A stretch of DNA of 64,000 bases from Taiwanofungus camphoratus (taxonomy: Eukaryota; Basidiomycota; Agaricomycetes; Polyporales; Taiwanofungaceae): NCBI GenBank assembly GCA_003999685.1, contig CP021222.1, positions 1,240,001-1,304,000 on the forward strand, written 5' to 3'. Below the pieces are notes generated by a model. That model made no database searches, was not told where the DNA came from, and saw only the letters and a list, made by a program, of their open reading frames with translations. The stretch's first letter is position 1. Each line of letters opens with the position of its first letter. The position numbers were made by a program, and so were the translations under genes. Positions 23,492-34,970 of the stretch are shown here, in pieces.

Positions 23492-26400
23492 ATGTTTTCC
23501 AGTCTGCCCCATAAAATTACTGTACCCTTCAATCTGCTGGGTGACGAGGCTAAGCTTGCTTTCCGCAGCCAACCTGGAGGTATCGCCAAGCTAGCTACAA
23601 CGCGCGTGAGTGGGAAGGTGTCTCGTACTTGGTGCTACCATTCTCAATGTGCTTGATAGAATATCGCCGATTCTGATTCCTACTGGGATCAAGTGGGTCT
23701 TGATGTCCTCCTGTTTGTCAGACGTTGACTTGTATAATCTTAGTACGTCGCACTGTTCGACTCAGCTTCCGACGTGTTCACCTTGATATCTCCTAATGAC
23801 GGTGCGTCGCGTGCTACCTGTAGTGACGTTGCCTTACACTTGCTCTTAGTCCGTCGTGCGCTATATGATGCTCCTGAAAATGTCGCCACACTGATTCGTG
23901 TCATAACGTCCCGATTGTTCAATCTCGTTTCCGACCACACGTTCCCTAGCACATCCAGTACTTCTGTTGCTTCGTTCGCTACATCTCTCATCAGGACAAG
24001 CACAGGGTCTTCGCCGCGGAGCACCACCAAAGAAGTCCTCAACTGCTTACGGGTCCTCCAACGAGTGTTGCCAGTGGTATTCGAACGAGAGGTCGAGACA
24101 AGTAAATTCGAGATGGACGTACTGTGGAAGAAAGAGGAAGTAGAAGATAGTGCTATGGAAGAGAGAAGTACGCATGGGGCGCAGTTCGTCATCGACGACG
24201 ACGAAGACGAGGAAGAAGATGCACGAGAGGGGTCGTCAAATCCACTACCTATTCCTTCCCGAAAGCCAAAGCAGACTTTGCCATCTCTGGCTGAAAGGCT
24301 TTTCAGTTGCTTAATTGATCTCCTATTCTGTTGTGGTTTCACTCTTCCAACGAAGATTCAGGTAGATCACTATAAGATTAACTATGTCATCTGGTGGGTT
24401 TGTTCGACTGGAATTATGTTATCGCTGCTCAAGTGAGGTTGCACAGGGAAAAAGGTATTGGCTCTACGGTGGATCCCGGCCCCAGCCAGGCATACGAAGG
24501 TAATAAGACGGAGGTTCTTCGCCTGCTCCTCGTGCTGCTTTCCAGACAAATTTATGTATCACCTTCGGCACTCTTCACTTCACCGTCACTCTACTCCTCT
24601 TACTTTGTTCAACATACCCCGAGACGTCACGTTTTGACAGTGCTCTGTTCCTTGCTTAACACTGCCATGAATTCGTCGCTTTCTAATGGTGCAAATATCA
24701 TGGGCACTATGGCTGGGAAACTGCCTTATAACCACCTTGTTTTCAAGGGAGAAGATCCTAGAAGTACGCTCATCACCACATGTCTCCACGTCCTCTGCGT
24801 GCTTCTGGATTTTCAGAGTGGAAGTGCCAGGGACGTGGCCATGAGTGGTGAGAATGGCCCTGGTCCGACAGCGCAGACTAATGCCTTTCGATATTTTATC
24901 GCCAAATTGGTGAGTCTCGATCTTCGAGCATCCATTTATACGAACAATCGCACCAAATCAACTTTCCGGATAGCATCGATCCAATGACTTCGCGTTCATT
25001 TTGAACGGCATCATCAGTATTTTCGAGGAACAAATGGCATCAATCAATAATTTACTTCCTGGTTCCAAGAAGTCTGTTCCGTATATTGTCGAGACAAGTG
25101 AGTGTCGGAAGCAAAGCGCGCGGACTGTGCTCATAAATCATGCTAGTCATCTGCTTTTGGAAGATGATCGATTTGAACAAGGTACACCTTGCCTAATTGC
25201 ATCAGGGGTTTAGTTTGACGTTGTGATCATAGAAATTCCGTGCATATGTTCTAGACTCTGATAAGGCCACGGACATCCTCGCATACTTGCTCTGCTACAG
25301 CATTGAAATCAAAGACAAACCACGTAAAGTACTTTTCTTCGACGAGTGCTGCTGAGGTGCTAAGGCTACAAACTGCAGAGCAGCATGGCATGTGTCGTGT
25401 GGTATCTTATATCGTGCAAAGCTTGTCCGCGGAACGTGCTTTTGGTGTCAAACTCAACTCTCCCATCAAGGCCCGCGTGCCACAGAAGTGGAGCAATCTG
25501 GGAACTGCTGCCGACTTCATGATACATGTATGCTGGGTTCAAGTTGTATGATATGCTATCGCCTGACCGCATATCTTTGCAGGCAATTTACTCTATGGTG
25601 GCCACGACGTCTGGCGCATTGACTTCTCTATACCCTGCCCTTATCATTGCACTGTCAAATTCAGCGCCATTCTTCAAGAATCTTAGCGTCACTTCGTCAA
25701 CCCGTCTCGTTCAACTTTTTATCGCATTCTCTAATTCATCTTTTTTGCTATCTGATGAGGGTCATCCTAGACTGCTCTTTTTCATGTGAGTGATGTGTTG
25801 ATAATATTTCGACGTCATACTGAACATATATAGGCTCGAGACTCTTAACTCTATTCTGCTGCGTAATCTGCCGGAAAACCCCAACATGGTCTACGGTATT
25901 CTTCATGCACACAAAACATTCGAAGACTTAGGCACATTCACATTAGCTAGAGGACTAAGAGATATTCGTCGCATTCAACAGGCAAAGGAAGAGCGGGCGA
26001 GGGCCGCTGATGGCGCTATTGGCAAAGGAGAGAACAGATCACAGGACAATGAGGAGGAACAGCCGCATGATGAAAAGGCAAGGTTATTGCGGAGTGAAAA
26101 CAGCAGCTCTGCTGAGCTTCCCAGTCACTCTGAGTCGGCAGAGAATCTGCCTGAATCACGATCAAGGTCGACAGAGGACGAGGAACCTCCTACAACCAGG
26201 CCGCTAATGTCACCTACGGGAACGGAGCATCCGAACATCGACGTTCACCCTATGGAACCTTCAGAAAAGGCTAGAGGGAAGATGAGAGCTGGACGATCAA
26301 TGTCTAGTGAACTGACTGGTAGCTTGGAGAGTCTTGCTGCTACGGCGGTTGGCAGGAATGGCTTCATTCCAACTCAAGAATGGGTACGTAATGCCTGTGT

Positions 26401-26959
26401 CTTTCAGTAGCACCGGTTGGGACTGACATCTTTTAGGTGACATCTTGGCAACAAGGGTGAGTGTTCGACCCTAGAGTATTATGCAATTGTGCTCACGGTT
26501 GTGTCAGCCTGCCTCTCGACACCATTATGTTAGTCATCTCAGAACTGTTACCCAAGATGCAAGAGTTACAAGCTTCCATAAATCCGGCGAATGCAAACGC
26601 TGCAGTTGTTGACCTCATTCGGTCCGCTAATTTGGAGCACGTCCTGCCCAAGCCACCCGCGCTCTCGCCTAGACGTTTTATGGTGAAATATTCATATCTT
26701 GTGAGGCTCCGGATGGACTGACTTTATTGCATAGTGGTCGGATGCATCCATTATTTGGCTCACATCTTTACTCTGGGGTGAGATCTACGTCCGCGGAATG
26801 ACTCCTTTGGGCATCTGGAACTCGACTACAGTACGCCTCTTTTATGTGAAGCATACCCAGACACAGCAGCGTCAGATCACAGAAGCGGTCACCAATGTCG
26901 TAGGAGGCCTCCTTGGGAGATCTGACTCTTCTCAATCATTAAGACAACGGCCTTCGTGA
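23492..26959 (+). CDS. HID1: HID1 domain protein
   Basis: HID-1 family proteins are N-myristoylated or membrane-associated in animals and act in trafficking at the trans-Golgi and dense-core vesicles; the fungal role is less studied. The start MFSSLPHKITVPFNLLGDEA lacks a glycine at position 2. Conserved blocks follow: YDAPENVATLIRVITSRLFN, VLNCLRVLQRVLPVVFERE, LAERLFSCLIDLLFCCGFTL, EVLRLLLVLLSRQIYV, VLTVLCSLLNTAMN, LPYNHLVFKGEDPRSTLITT and VYGILHAHKTFEDLGTFTLA. A polar, acidic linker (about 25990-26300) carries many Glu, Ser and Arg residues before the C-terminal block IYVRGMTPLGIWNSTTVRLF. It ends SLRQRPS. More than ten short introns interrupt it. Family length is about 800 to 1,000 residues, in line with this gene. 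Confidence 0.9.
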
Positions 26960-27222
26960 ACACTGTCGAGTCATTAAATTATAGATGTTGGGTTAAAATG
27001 TATCTTTATGTCACGATAATGCATCACACCTCCCTGGTTCTTCGCTCAGTCAAAGAAAATTAACGCACTTCTTTAAGTTACTTTATTGGCTCGATCGCGT
27101 TATGTAGGCACGTGAGATAATCGCGTACCGGCCACTACGCGTAGTAGTCGAACTATGGTTAACACCGCCATTATCGTATAGGTCACGGTTCTATATATTC
27201 AACGTATTAACCTTCGTGGGAG
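26960..27222. promoter_or_regulatory. short spacer with TATA-like box before the recombinase gene
   Basis: 263 bases between two genes on the plus strand. CTATATATTC at about 27191-27200 lies some 25 to 30 bases before the start codon of the next gene and may be its TATA box. Confidence 0.4.
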
Positions 27223-28783
27223 ATGGAGTCTCGATTGTTATCAACAATTGCCGGCCTTTCCGCTCCTCAGCAAGCGGCTCTCAAGAGAGGTACGTGCACA
27301 TCTAAACATTCAGTCCCTCGTCTAATACATGGCGGTCAGGCAGTATCTTGACGGTCGCTGATCTGTTGCTGATTGCGCCTGAAGTTCTTGCCAAAAGGTG
27401 CAAGATTTATCTCAGTGATGCCCAACGTATAGTGGAGGTTGTCTGTAATACACTTGCATGTCAACCTCGTTTGCTGGAGGATGTGCTAGAGGAAGGCGAC
27501 GAAAAGTTCACAACTGGTGATCCTAAACTTGATGAAGCCCTCGGTGGCGGCATTAGGACAGGAATGCTGTGGGAGATTGTCGGTGAGAGGTGAGAGTTAT
27601 ATCAACACCTTCGGGCCAAAGTGGTGGCTTATTGACGTTTTTGTGAGCTAGTGCCGCTGGTAAAACCCAGTTAGCTTTACAACTATCTTTGCTGGTGCAA
27701 GTGCCTCGCAAATTAGGCGGGTTGTCCAGCTCTGCATGTATTCTAACCACGACGTCTACTCTCCCGACGACTCGCCTCATGGAAATTGCTAACAATCACC
27801 CCCTTCTTTCACCGACGCTCTGCAGCCTTTCCGACATACATACCATCAAGACACCTGAGATACCCATTCTGCTACATGTGCTTTCCAATACGTTTCCTGC
27901 CTTCCTCGATGATCTGGCTGCCCGATCTGGCTCTAAGCCTGTGAAGCTGCTTGTGATAGACACATTAACTGAGCTCTTCCACTCGCATGCCAAGACGTCT
28001 TCCGACTTCCTGTTTCAACGATCTAAAAATCTCTCGGACATATCACGTCTGCTGCATATCATTGCCAATAAATACCGAATTGCTGTGGTCGTACTAAACG
28101 AAGTCGTAGACGTCTTTGACAGGGCTCCTGATGCAGATTTTGGACAACCTGGCGAGCTTATCTACTGGAATCAAGCTCGTTGGTTTAACCGTGCAGATAG
28201 CATATCGGGCGCGGGGGTCAAAGAAGCTAGCCTGGGGCTGGTTTGGGCTAATCAAGTCAATGCAAGAATCATGCTGACTCGCACGGAACGAATGCGATAC
28301 CTGGATCGGTTGGACCATAGAAAGACCAAACGTCGGAGACTAGACGGGGTGTCTGAAAGTCGTTCCATTAATCAGCCCACCCGCGTTCGACGACTGAGCG
28401 TTATATTCAGTCCCCTCGCTCCTCCAACCTCCATGGATTATATTGTCAGCGATGAGGGCATCGTTGTTCTTCCAGAAGTCCTATCAAGTCCCATACAGTC
28501 GTCACCACCGGAAATCCAGCCACCCGGGCCCTCTTCTCTTACCGGAAACACGTCTTCTCATAACGCCGCCATCAGTCCAAATGATGCGGGTTTAACGTTC
28601 GACGCTCTGGTCACAGGCGACAATGGGCCACGTGAGCTGACAGAGCTCGCGGAAGCTGAGGAAGGGCCTCAGGAAGATCGGGATGGATGGGACGCTTACT
28701 GGAAGGAGGCAGATACGCAAGAAAACTTATATCGACATGTTGCCATAGACCATATTGCTCTTGTTGATGATATAACGAGTTGA
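27223..28783 (+). CDS. RAD51 paralogue, Rad57/XRCC3-like
   Basis: RecA-fold recombination mediator that helps load Rad51 on single-stranded DNA in homologous repair. Start MESRLLSTIAGLSAPQQAAL, with the first intron joining KRG to SILTVADLLLIAPEVLAKRC, a helix-hairpin-helix-like N-terminal region. Then FTTGDPKLDEALGGGIRTGM. The second intron falls inside the Walker A motif, which reads GESAAGKTQ when joined. The Walker B strand is VKLLVIDTLTELF. Next come YRIAVVVLNEVVDVFDRAPD and LGLVWANQVNARIMLTRTER, which fit Rad57/XRCC3 better than Rad55 or DMC1. A long polar C-terminal extension (from about 28320) is not conserved. Total about 450 residues. Orthology between Rad57 and XRCC3 groups cannot be settled by eye. 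Confidence 0.87.
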
Positions 28784-28936
28784 CCATGCGCGAAGTAAAA
28801 GTGGAAGATGCTGACTGCATGCCCTGGACGAACATCTCAACGACATGTATTCTTCTTAATTGACTGACATAATGGACAAATTTACAACGATGCTACCGGA
28901 GACCGAAGCCCAGCCACTTAGATGGGCACCATCCCC

Positions 28937-30060
28937 TCAAGCTCGAGTCTCTCCCGGCCAATGGTTGTACGTGGTGTTCATTCGCTCTGGGTAACGCTCC
29001 AGCCTCTGGCTATGGACAGGTTTCGGAACTTGAGGTTGCCGTCCCTTATTACTCGCGTTCCACATGGATGGGTCAGAGCCTTGTGTGACGGTAATGACCT
29101 TCACTGGTACTTTGTTTTTGTGGAAGATCACCCTATGTCGGACAGGAGTCGGAGTATAAGGGGTCACCTCAACCGGACTAATGAGCATATTGGCATAGGC
29201 CAAGATCAGGGCCAATATAGCTGGGTAAAAGTCTGTTAGTAGCTATATCTAAAGTAAGATGACAAAAAGACAACTCTCACCCATTGCAGTAGCCAACCAT
29301 GACAGTGCAAGAACGGCGACGGCGGCGCTGTACGCCTGCCATAGGCCAGAGAAGTCTCCCACAAGCCCAGGTTGGCGGGCGGCACGAGCAGTCACGATGA
29401 TGGAGCCAACTGTAGCGCAAAGTGAATTGGCTGTCATTGAGATAGAATCATACACCGCACCGGAGCTAATGACTGCCATGATGGACGTGAATAACGAATA
29501 TTTGTTGCCGGACTCCGATTTTCGACGGCATACATGATAGATCGCTCTATGAGGACGGAATGAGAGGTGAAAGCTGACATCAGAAGGTGTAGTAACTAAC
29601 TGGGCAATGAGGACCAGGACTGCAAGAATGTGGATGACTGCACAAAGGATCTCAATGGCTAGAAAGAAACGATCAGCAACGACAGAACTTGGAAATGCTT
29701 CTCGACTCACGTCCTCCAGAATGCACAGTGAGCGACAGCACGTATAAGCCAATAAGCAAAGAATGCATAGTCAGCAGAAGCACTGTAATCAGTGTGAACA
29801 CCAGTACTCATCCAGTGTGAATTCTTACGCACCGAAGATAGAGAAGCGAACATAAGTGTAAAGGAAAGACATCCTTTCCGTCACGGACGGCAGGTACTTG
29901 AACGCAGAGCGAGAGTAGGGTCCACTAGATGAAGCGATGAGGTGTGCTTCTTGCAGCAAGTGGGAGATCAATGAAGGGCAACATGGTGAAAACGACGAGA
30001 CATATAAACCACAAAGCATTGGCCACTTGATAATGGACAAAGGGGCCCCAACGAGTCAAA
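28937..30060 (-). CDS. multi-pass membrane protein of unknown function (5' end uncertain)
   Basis: Five to six exons on the minus strand splice in phase into a hydrophobic protein of about 300 residues or more. Membrane-spanning stretches include ALWFICLVVFTMLPFIDLPL near 30010, VLLLTMHSLLIGLYVLSLTV near 29770, ILCAVIHILAVLVLIAQLV near 29640, one around SLCATVGSIIVTARAA, and YSAAVAVLALSWLATAMG. A later exon reads AILALILAYANMLISPVEVT, then a polar tail with VRHRVIFHKNKVPVKVITVT, ending NHWPGETRA. The layout resembles the seven-span orphan proteins frequent in mushroom genomes. I could not find a convincing start codon; the frame carrying the first span closes upstream near 30120. It is convergent with the recombinase gene. 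Function unknown. Confidence 0.6.
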
Positions 30061-31416
30061 GAGGTCAACGTGCCACAGTCTGAACCGCTTGTGTAGCGTA
30101 TATGATCAGTCTGATGCTCGCGCCGTCACCCGGAGGATAGCATCAACCGAAGTAGAGTGACTGAATGGTGCAATCAAAATTCCAGCAACAAGGCGATCCG
30201 AGCTGATCCTTTCTACATGACGGTTGAGGATCCAGCACCAGCTCCTTACGATTGATATCTTCGCATGTGTCAAGTCTGGCGGGTGAATGCAAAAGCAGTG
30301 CTGGATCCCCTTCGTGTCCAGAAACAGCGCATCACAACAGTACCACTTCTGTGATGACCGATTAGTACAAAGACTCCATCCCTTCTCAGATAGCGTGTCC
30401 GGAATCCTCACTGTCTATTCGTAATTCCGAGGGAGCTCCAAGGACCAAGGTACAAATAGCCTACTTTGACTTCACATATTGCCTGTGGGGAACCAATAGG
30501 AACCGGCCCTACAGTTGCCTCCGCATCTAGGAGACAAAGCACGTCAATGATACTAGCATTTGGCTTTCGCTTCAAAACGACAAGGTGTTGCTGCAGATCA
30601 CAATCGTTAGAGTAAATTATGAGCAGCACTTTTACGAGAGCCTACAGTCTACCGCCGTTATTGCCGTTATCGTATCATCGCATACTAGATGCAAGACATC
30701 GAGTATCAGCGAGGACAATGAATCCATGTAATTGAGTTGTTCTAGAGCACACAGCACCTCAACGGTTGTACACAAAGCACGGGAACGTCTCTGAACAAGA
30801 ATTTCGCTATGTTAAGCGAATAATGCAGTGGGACCTCCAGTGTGAACCATGAAGGGATGGGCTGGTTCATAGTTGCGTAGGTCAACGTTTCAAGTCATGA
30901 ATTCTGTGTGCCTACAGCTATCAATATGAGGCAGCGCAGACACCTTGTTCGTCGCAGCGGGTAGCATGAACACTGTGAAATGGAAACAGAGCCAAGGCTG
31001 GTAGCCGGTCACGGTGATCATCGCGGGAGCAGAGTCAAGACTGTCCATCAATCGACTATCGATCGAGACAGGCACTCGTCCATGGTACATTTGTTATAAA
31101 TTGCATTCTGTATAATGACAGACAGATGACAAGACGAGTAGAATACAATACACCGATCCGCGAAGAGCAAGCGAAATCGGTCGAGGTAGACATCGACATA
31201 ATGAGACGGATCTGGAGTGATGGATGAAGGAAAAGGGCTCGATGAATAGTATTAAGTACGAGTCAAATAGGGGAGAGAAGATGGTTATATTCCAGATGCT
31301 CCTTGGCCGATCTCTATACGTATCAAGACCTCGCCAACATGGCCACAAGAGGGAAAGCAGAGACGATAGTGCCGTGATGGGTACAGGTACCATCGATGAC
31401 ACAGGCATCGACACCT
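30061..31416. other. long intergenic stretch downstream of ATG8
   Basis: About 1.35 kb. The left end should contain the missing first exon and promoter of the membrane protein gene; the right end is 3' flank of ATG8. Minus-strand frames at 30106-30411 and 30408-30629 have no family resemblance and cannot be joined to the membrane protein with confidence. No repeat is seen. Confidence 0.4.
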
Positions 31417-32046
31417 TCACCGCGAGCCGAAGGTATTCTCCCCCGAATAGCTAACGTACAGGAAACCATCTTCATCCCTGCATATGGAAGTGGCCGGCAG
31501 GGCAATGCGCCAGCGATGAGACTGATTAACGCCTGGGCTGACACGGATAGTAGGAACGCACTTATGCTCCTCGTAAATAGCACTCATGAGAGCTGCCGTC
31601 GGTGGCAGCACTTCGTCCACGAATATGAAGATGGCTTTCTCTGGCGCAAGCTTGATGCGTTTCCGGATTACATATACGAATTGGCCGACAGTCAGATCCT
31701 ATCCACAATGGTTCAGTCCTGGGTGCTACGCTGAGTGACAGAGGTTGAGCGTACTGATGGCACCAAGTACTTCTTCTTGTCGATTGTAGGGATGTCAGTC
31801 TTGTCTGCCTTCTCGCAAATGACCTGATGCAGTAGATAAGCGTTCAATACCGTGAAGGTTGATAACATAGCGCAGGAATAGGACGCATGCTCACAGGAAT
31901 CCTGTCAGGATACTTCTGTCGGATACGCTCAGCCTCTGCCTTGCGCTTCTCTGTGTGAGCGCATCAAGACGTATAAGCTCTAGATCTTAGAAGATGAAGA
32001 CGCGCCACCGACCGAAGGGGTGCTCGTCCTTGAACTTAGACCTCAT
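31417..32046 (-). CDS. ATG8: autophagy ubiquitin-like protein Atg8
   Basis: Ubiquitin-like protein that is conjugated to phosphatidylethanolamine on autophagosome membranes. Short exons splice to [70 protein letters not shown] and onward to [20 protein letters not shown] and [17 protein letters not shown], with SR at the very end. The glycine of TFG is the conjugation site, exposed when Atg4 removes the final SR. Length is about 118 residues, as in other fungi. At least four introns, with frame preserved at the junctions checked (for example exon 1 at 32013-32046). The extreme conservation makes this one of the surest calls. Confidence 0.97.
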
Positions 32047-32727
32047 ATTGCAGTATGGGAGGAGTACAAATGGTCTTCTTGTGTGCGAGTAGTCGTCTAG
32101 GTGGTGGTTTGATAGCGAGGGGGGACGTGGACGAGTTCACAATGAAGTAGTCGTCAGGAAGCCGTGCGCCGCAGGCTAGGCGCGCCCGCGCGGCGTGACT
32201 CAGAAACAAACCACAACACAGCGTTCAAGCATCCCCGATTTGGTAAACTCGGTACCCGCTGCTAGTCGACTCCTCGGCGAGTAGATAGCTTCAGACAAAC
32301 GGATCTGTCTCTCGGTGGCCCCGAGCTTCCAAAGGCTTTTGGCACAGTCTGAAACATAGACAGCCTCTCGGATCTCGACGATCAAGGACTCGACTCAAGG
32401 ATTTCCAGCCTTGGAACCCGGGTTCTCTGAATCAAACCCACGGCACAGATGTACATTGTATAACTAAGCTTGGACATAAGTGATAAATCAGAGCTAGGCA
32501 TGAATATGTACTGCGAAAGCGCTGCTACGTTCGCCATGAGTCCGCAATTAAATGTTTAGTAGTCGTCCGGCGGCTTTCCTCGCAATAGTCCCTTCGGTGC
32601 AGATTCGGTGCAGAATGTGAATCAACCAAACCGTTTGTTGAGGCGACCTACCTGATGCATGAGGGCTGATGTGAGGGAACGCGCCATTCAGTGGAAGAAC
32701 ACAAAGACAATTATTGTAGATTACAGT
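32047..32727. other. intergenic between mS37 and ATG8
   Basis: About 680 bases including the ATG8 promoter and the 3' flank of the mS37 gene, both on the minus strand. A minus-strand frame at 32200-32385 has no family features. A stretch near 32400-32450 faintly suggests a tRNA T-arm but does not fold into one. Confidence 0.4.
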
Positions 32728-33082
32728 CTATTTAAGGATCTTGTTGAGTCTCATGAGGTGGTAGTTTATAGTAGGGCCATGCTGCTTTCCACCCATGGGC
32801 TACAAAGGAACAACGTTCAACGGTATACAGTCAGCTAGTACTGGAAAAGGCGCACCGCAGTTCGCATGCATTCGTGCAATGCCTTCGCGTGTTCTTGACA
32901 CGCAGCAGTGCTATGTATGTCGTTTGTGGCCGCCCAGCATGCAAGCATGCTCGTTAACTGGGGGGCACACATAATTTTCGCATAGTCTGGTGGTAGGAAA
33001 ACACTTCAATAGGCCACATAGGACGATGGCTGCATAGGAACATACCCTTGCGAGGCCTGACTTTGAGCTTCTTGATATTCAT
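32728..33082 (-). CDS. MRP10: mitochondrial small-subunit ribosomal protein mS37 (MRP10/CHCHD1)
   Basis: Twin CX9C protein of the mitochondrial small ribosomal subunit, imported by the Mia40 route. It is built from three small exons (33046-33082, 32856-32986, 32728-32799) totalling 240 bases, giving exactly 79 residues plus stop. Exon 1 is MNIKKLKVRPRK. Exon 2 starts DYAKIMCAPQLTSMLACWAA and contains the first CX9C (CAPQLTSMLAC) and the second (CQEHAKALHEC). Exon 3 is PMGGKQHGPTINYHLMRLNK with ILK at the end, matching the conserved INYHLARL tail of the family. All junctions keep the frame. Because no exon is long, the gene leaves no sizeable open frame. It is head-to-head with UBC6 over 283 bases. 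Confidence 0.9.
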
Positions 33083-33365
33083 CGAGAGCTAAAGCCCTTC
33101 AGCCTCCGCTGCGAAGACTCCAAAAAATCTTTGCGCAGGTAAAACGGCGACCACTACTAGCCTGGAGCGAACAAGCTAAAGGAGCGTAGCCCTGTAGCTC
33201 GAGCTGGATAAAAACTGAAGTGTAGTGAGTAGATCCTAAAAAGGCATGTCATGGCAGTTTCCGGCATAAGTTATTCACGTGTACTTCCACGTCGGCGAGC
33301 TGGCGCTCTTACTTGATTGTCAGCGCGTGTATCTTTCGCTCAGTTATTCTCGTATATCCATCACA
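33083..33365. promoter_or_regulatory. divergent promoter region of mS37 and UBC6
   Basis: 283 bases between outward-facing start codons. No motif is clear; the role follows from layout. Confidence 0.45.
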
Positions 33366-34710
33366 ATGGCTAGCAGGACCGGTTTCAACAAGAACAACTC
33401 AGGTTTGATGATTTCAGATTTATCATGTCACTATGCTTATTGGCTCTCAGCTGTCAAGCGCATTATGCAGGAAGCTAGAGAACTAGCGAATGACCCATCG
33501 ACGGACTACACTGCAGCGCCTCTTGAGGTGATATCGCATACACTTTGCGAGTATAGAATATGATTACTGAGGAACAAGCGTATTGCAGGATGATATCTTC
33601 GTGCGCGCTCGCCGTGTAATGTTATTCCCTCGCAGCCACTAATTCTTCCTATCTATCAAGGAATGGCACTGTACGCTCCGAGGCCCACCCGGAACCGAGT
33701 TTGAAGGAGGTCTATACCACTTCCGCATTTTGCTTCCGACCGAGTATCCGTTCCGCCCGCCGTCCATCATGATGCTGACACCTAATGGCCGGTTCGAGTT
33801 GAACACTAAGGTTAGTCGTGTCGTGCAATGTCTTCTAGCTTGTACAAGGCTAATCGCCTTGCGATAAGATATGTATCAGTTTCACAAATTGTACGTGCTT
33901 CTCCCTGGATCTAAGCAGTCCGCTGACGGATCCATAAGATCACGAAGAGCTATGGCAACCGGCATGGGGCGTCCGAACAGGTATAGGACTGAGTTACTAC
34001 TCCTGGCTTTGTTGACCTCCTCTCTTCAGCGATCATTGGACTGCAAGGATTTTTCCCGTTGAGAGGTACTGCAGCTGTAGGCGTCGGAGCGCTAGAGTAT
34101 CCTCCTACTGAACGGAAGCGACTGGCGGCTCTGTATGTTGTTGCCTTGCTTCAGCTTATTTATACAGCTGATCTTTGGTGATCCCCGTATTTCAAGATCA
34201 AGAGATTGGGTTTGTCCGAGGTGCAACCAAACAAATCTCGAGTGTCTCCCTGACCCTCGAGCTGTAGAGGCCGGCTCTTCTGCACTTGATGCGCCCCACC
34301 CTGAGCCCACAGTAACTACATTGACGCCAACACCTTCGACAGAGAGCGCATCGGCTATCCGCTCTTCCAATAAAGAGACATCTGCCAACGTGCATCATTT
34401 GACTCCTCCCAACCCATCCGAAACAACACCAGTCTGTTCTTCAGTACCTCTGTTTACGCCCACTCCTACCCGACCCGGTGTTCCTCCCTCTATTCTCAAG
34501 CGCCATTCGGGATCATCACCTGCCCGAGATTCAAAGTCTCGAGCTCTACCGGAGACAGAACCCCGGTCACATTTTGAGCAGCAAGAAGATCTGCCCATCC
34601 TTGCTGCAGCAATCTCCCAGACACCACATCGACCTCCTGTGCTACTAGACACAGCTATTTGTGTGGTCCTTGTTGTGACTTTCGCATTGGTCGTCAGGAG
34701 ATTTTTCTGA
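33366..34710 (+). CDS. UBC6: ER-anchored ubiquitin-conjugating enzyme E2 (Ubc6/UBE2J type)
   Basis: Tail-anchored E2 of the ER membrane, acting in degradation of misfolded ER proteins with the Doa10 or Hrd1 ligases. Start MASRTGFNKNNS, then AVKRIMQEARELANDPSTDY, DDIFEWHCTVRGPPGTEFEG, YHFRILLPTEYPFRPPSIMM and LTPNGRFELNTK. The catalytic cysteine is in ICISFTNYHEELWQPAWGVR, where two introns fall close together. Then IIGLQGFFPLRG. A CxxC-bearing phrase, RDWVCPRCNQTNLECLPDP, follows, then a polar linker of more than 100 residues rich in Ser, Pro and Thr. It ends with the membrane anchor TAICVVLVVTFALVVRRFF. The order E2 domain, linker, C-terminal anchor is diagnostic. Confidence 0.94.
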
Positions 34711-34970
34711 GGGTCGTGGGTTTGCTTGTTTCATTACTTCATATTTATGGACGGCTCCTTAATCACCAGCACGATCTGGATGTATGATCAGTGTATTCTA
34801 GAGTTTCGACTTCAGTTATGCATACTACTTATAACAATGTATCTACAATCTTCGCATATGCACACTAACCCTTCGGCACCGATTGAGGCCTCAAAATGAT
34901 TTACATATAAAAGGTATGAAGATTACAGCTAAGTTGACCAACTAATCATAGACTACGGCTGGATTATAGA

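Noticed and set aside
32400-32450. Possible tRNA T-arm (GGTTCTCTGAATCAAACC)
   Set aside because: No acceptor stem, D-arm or anticodon arm can be drawn around it.
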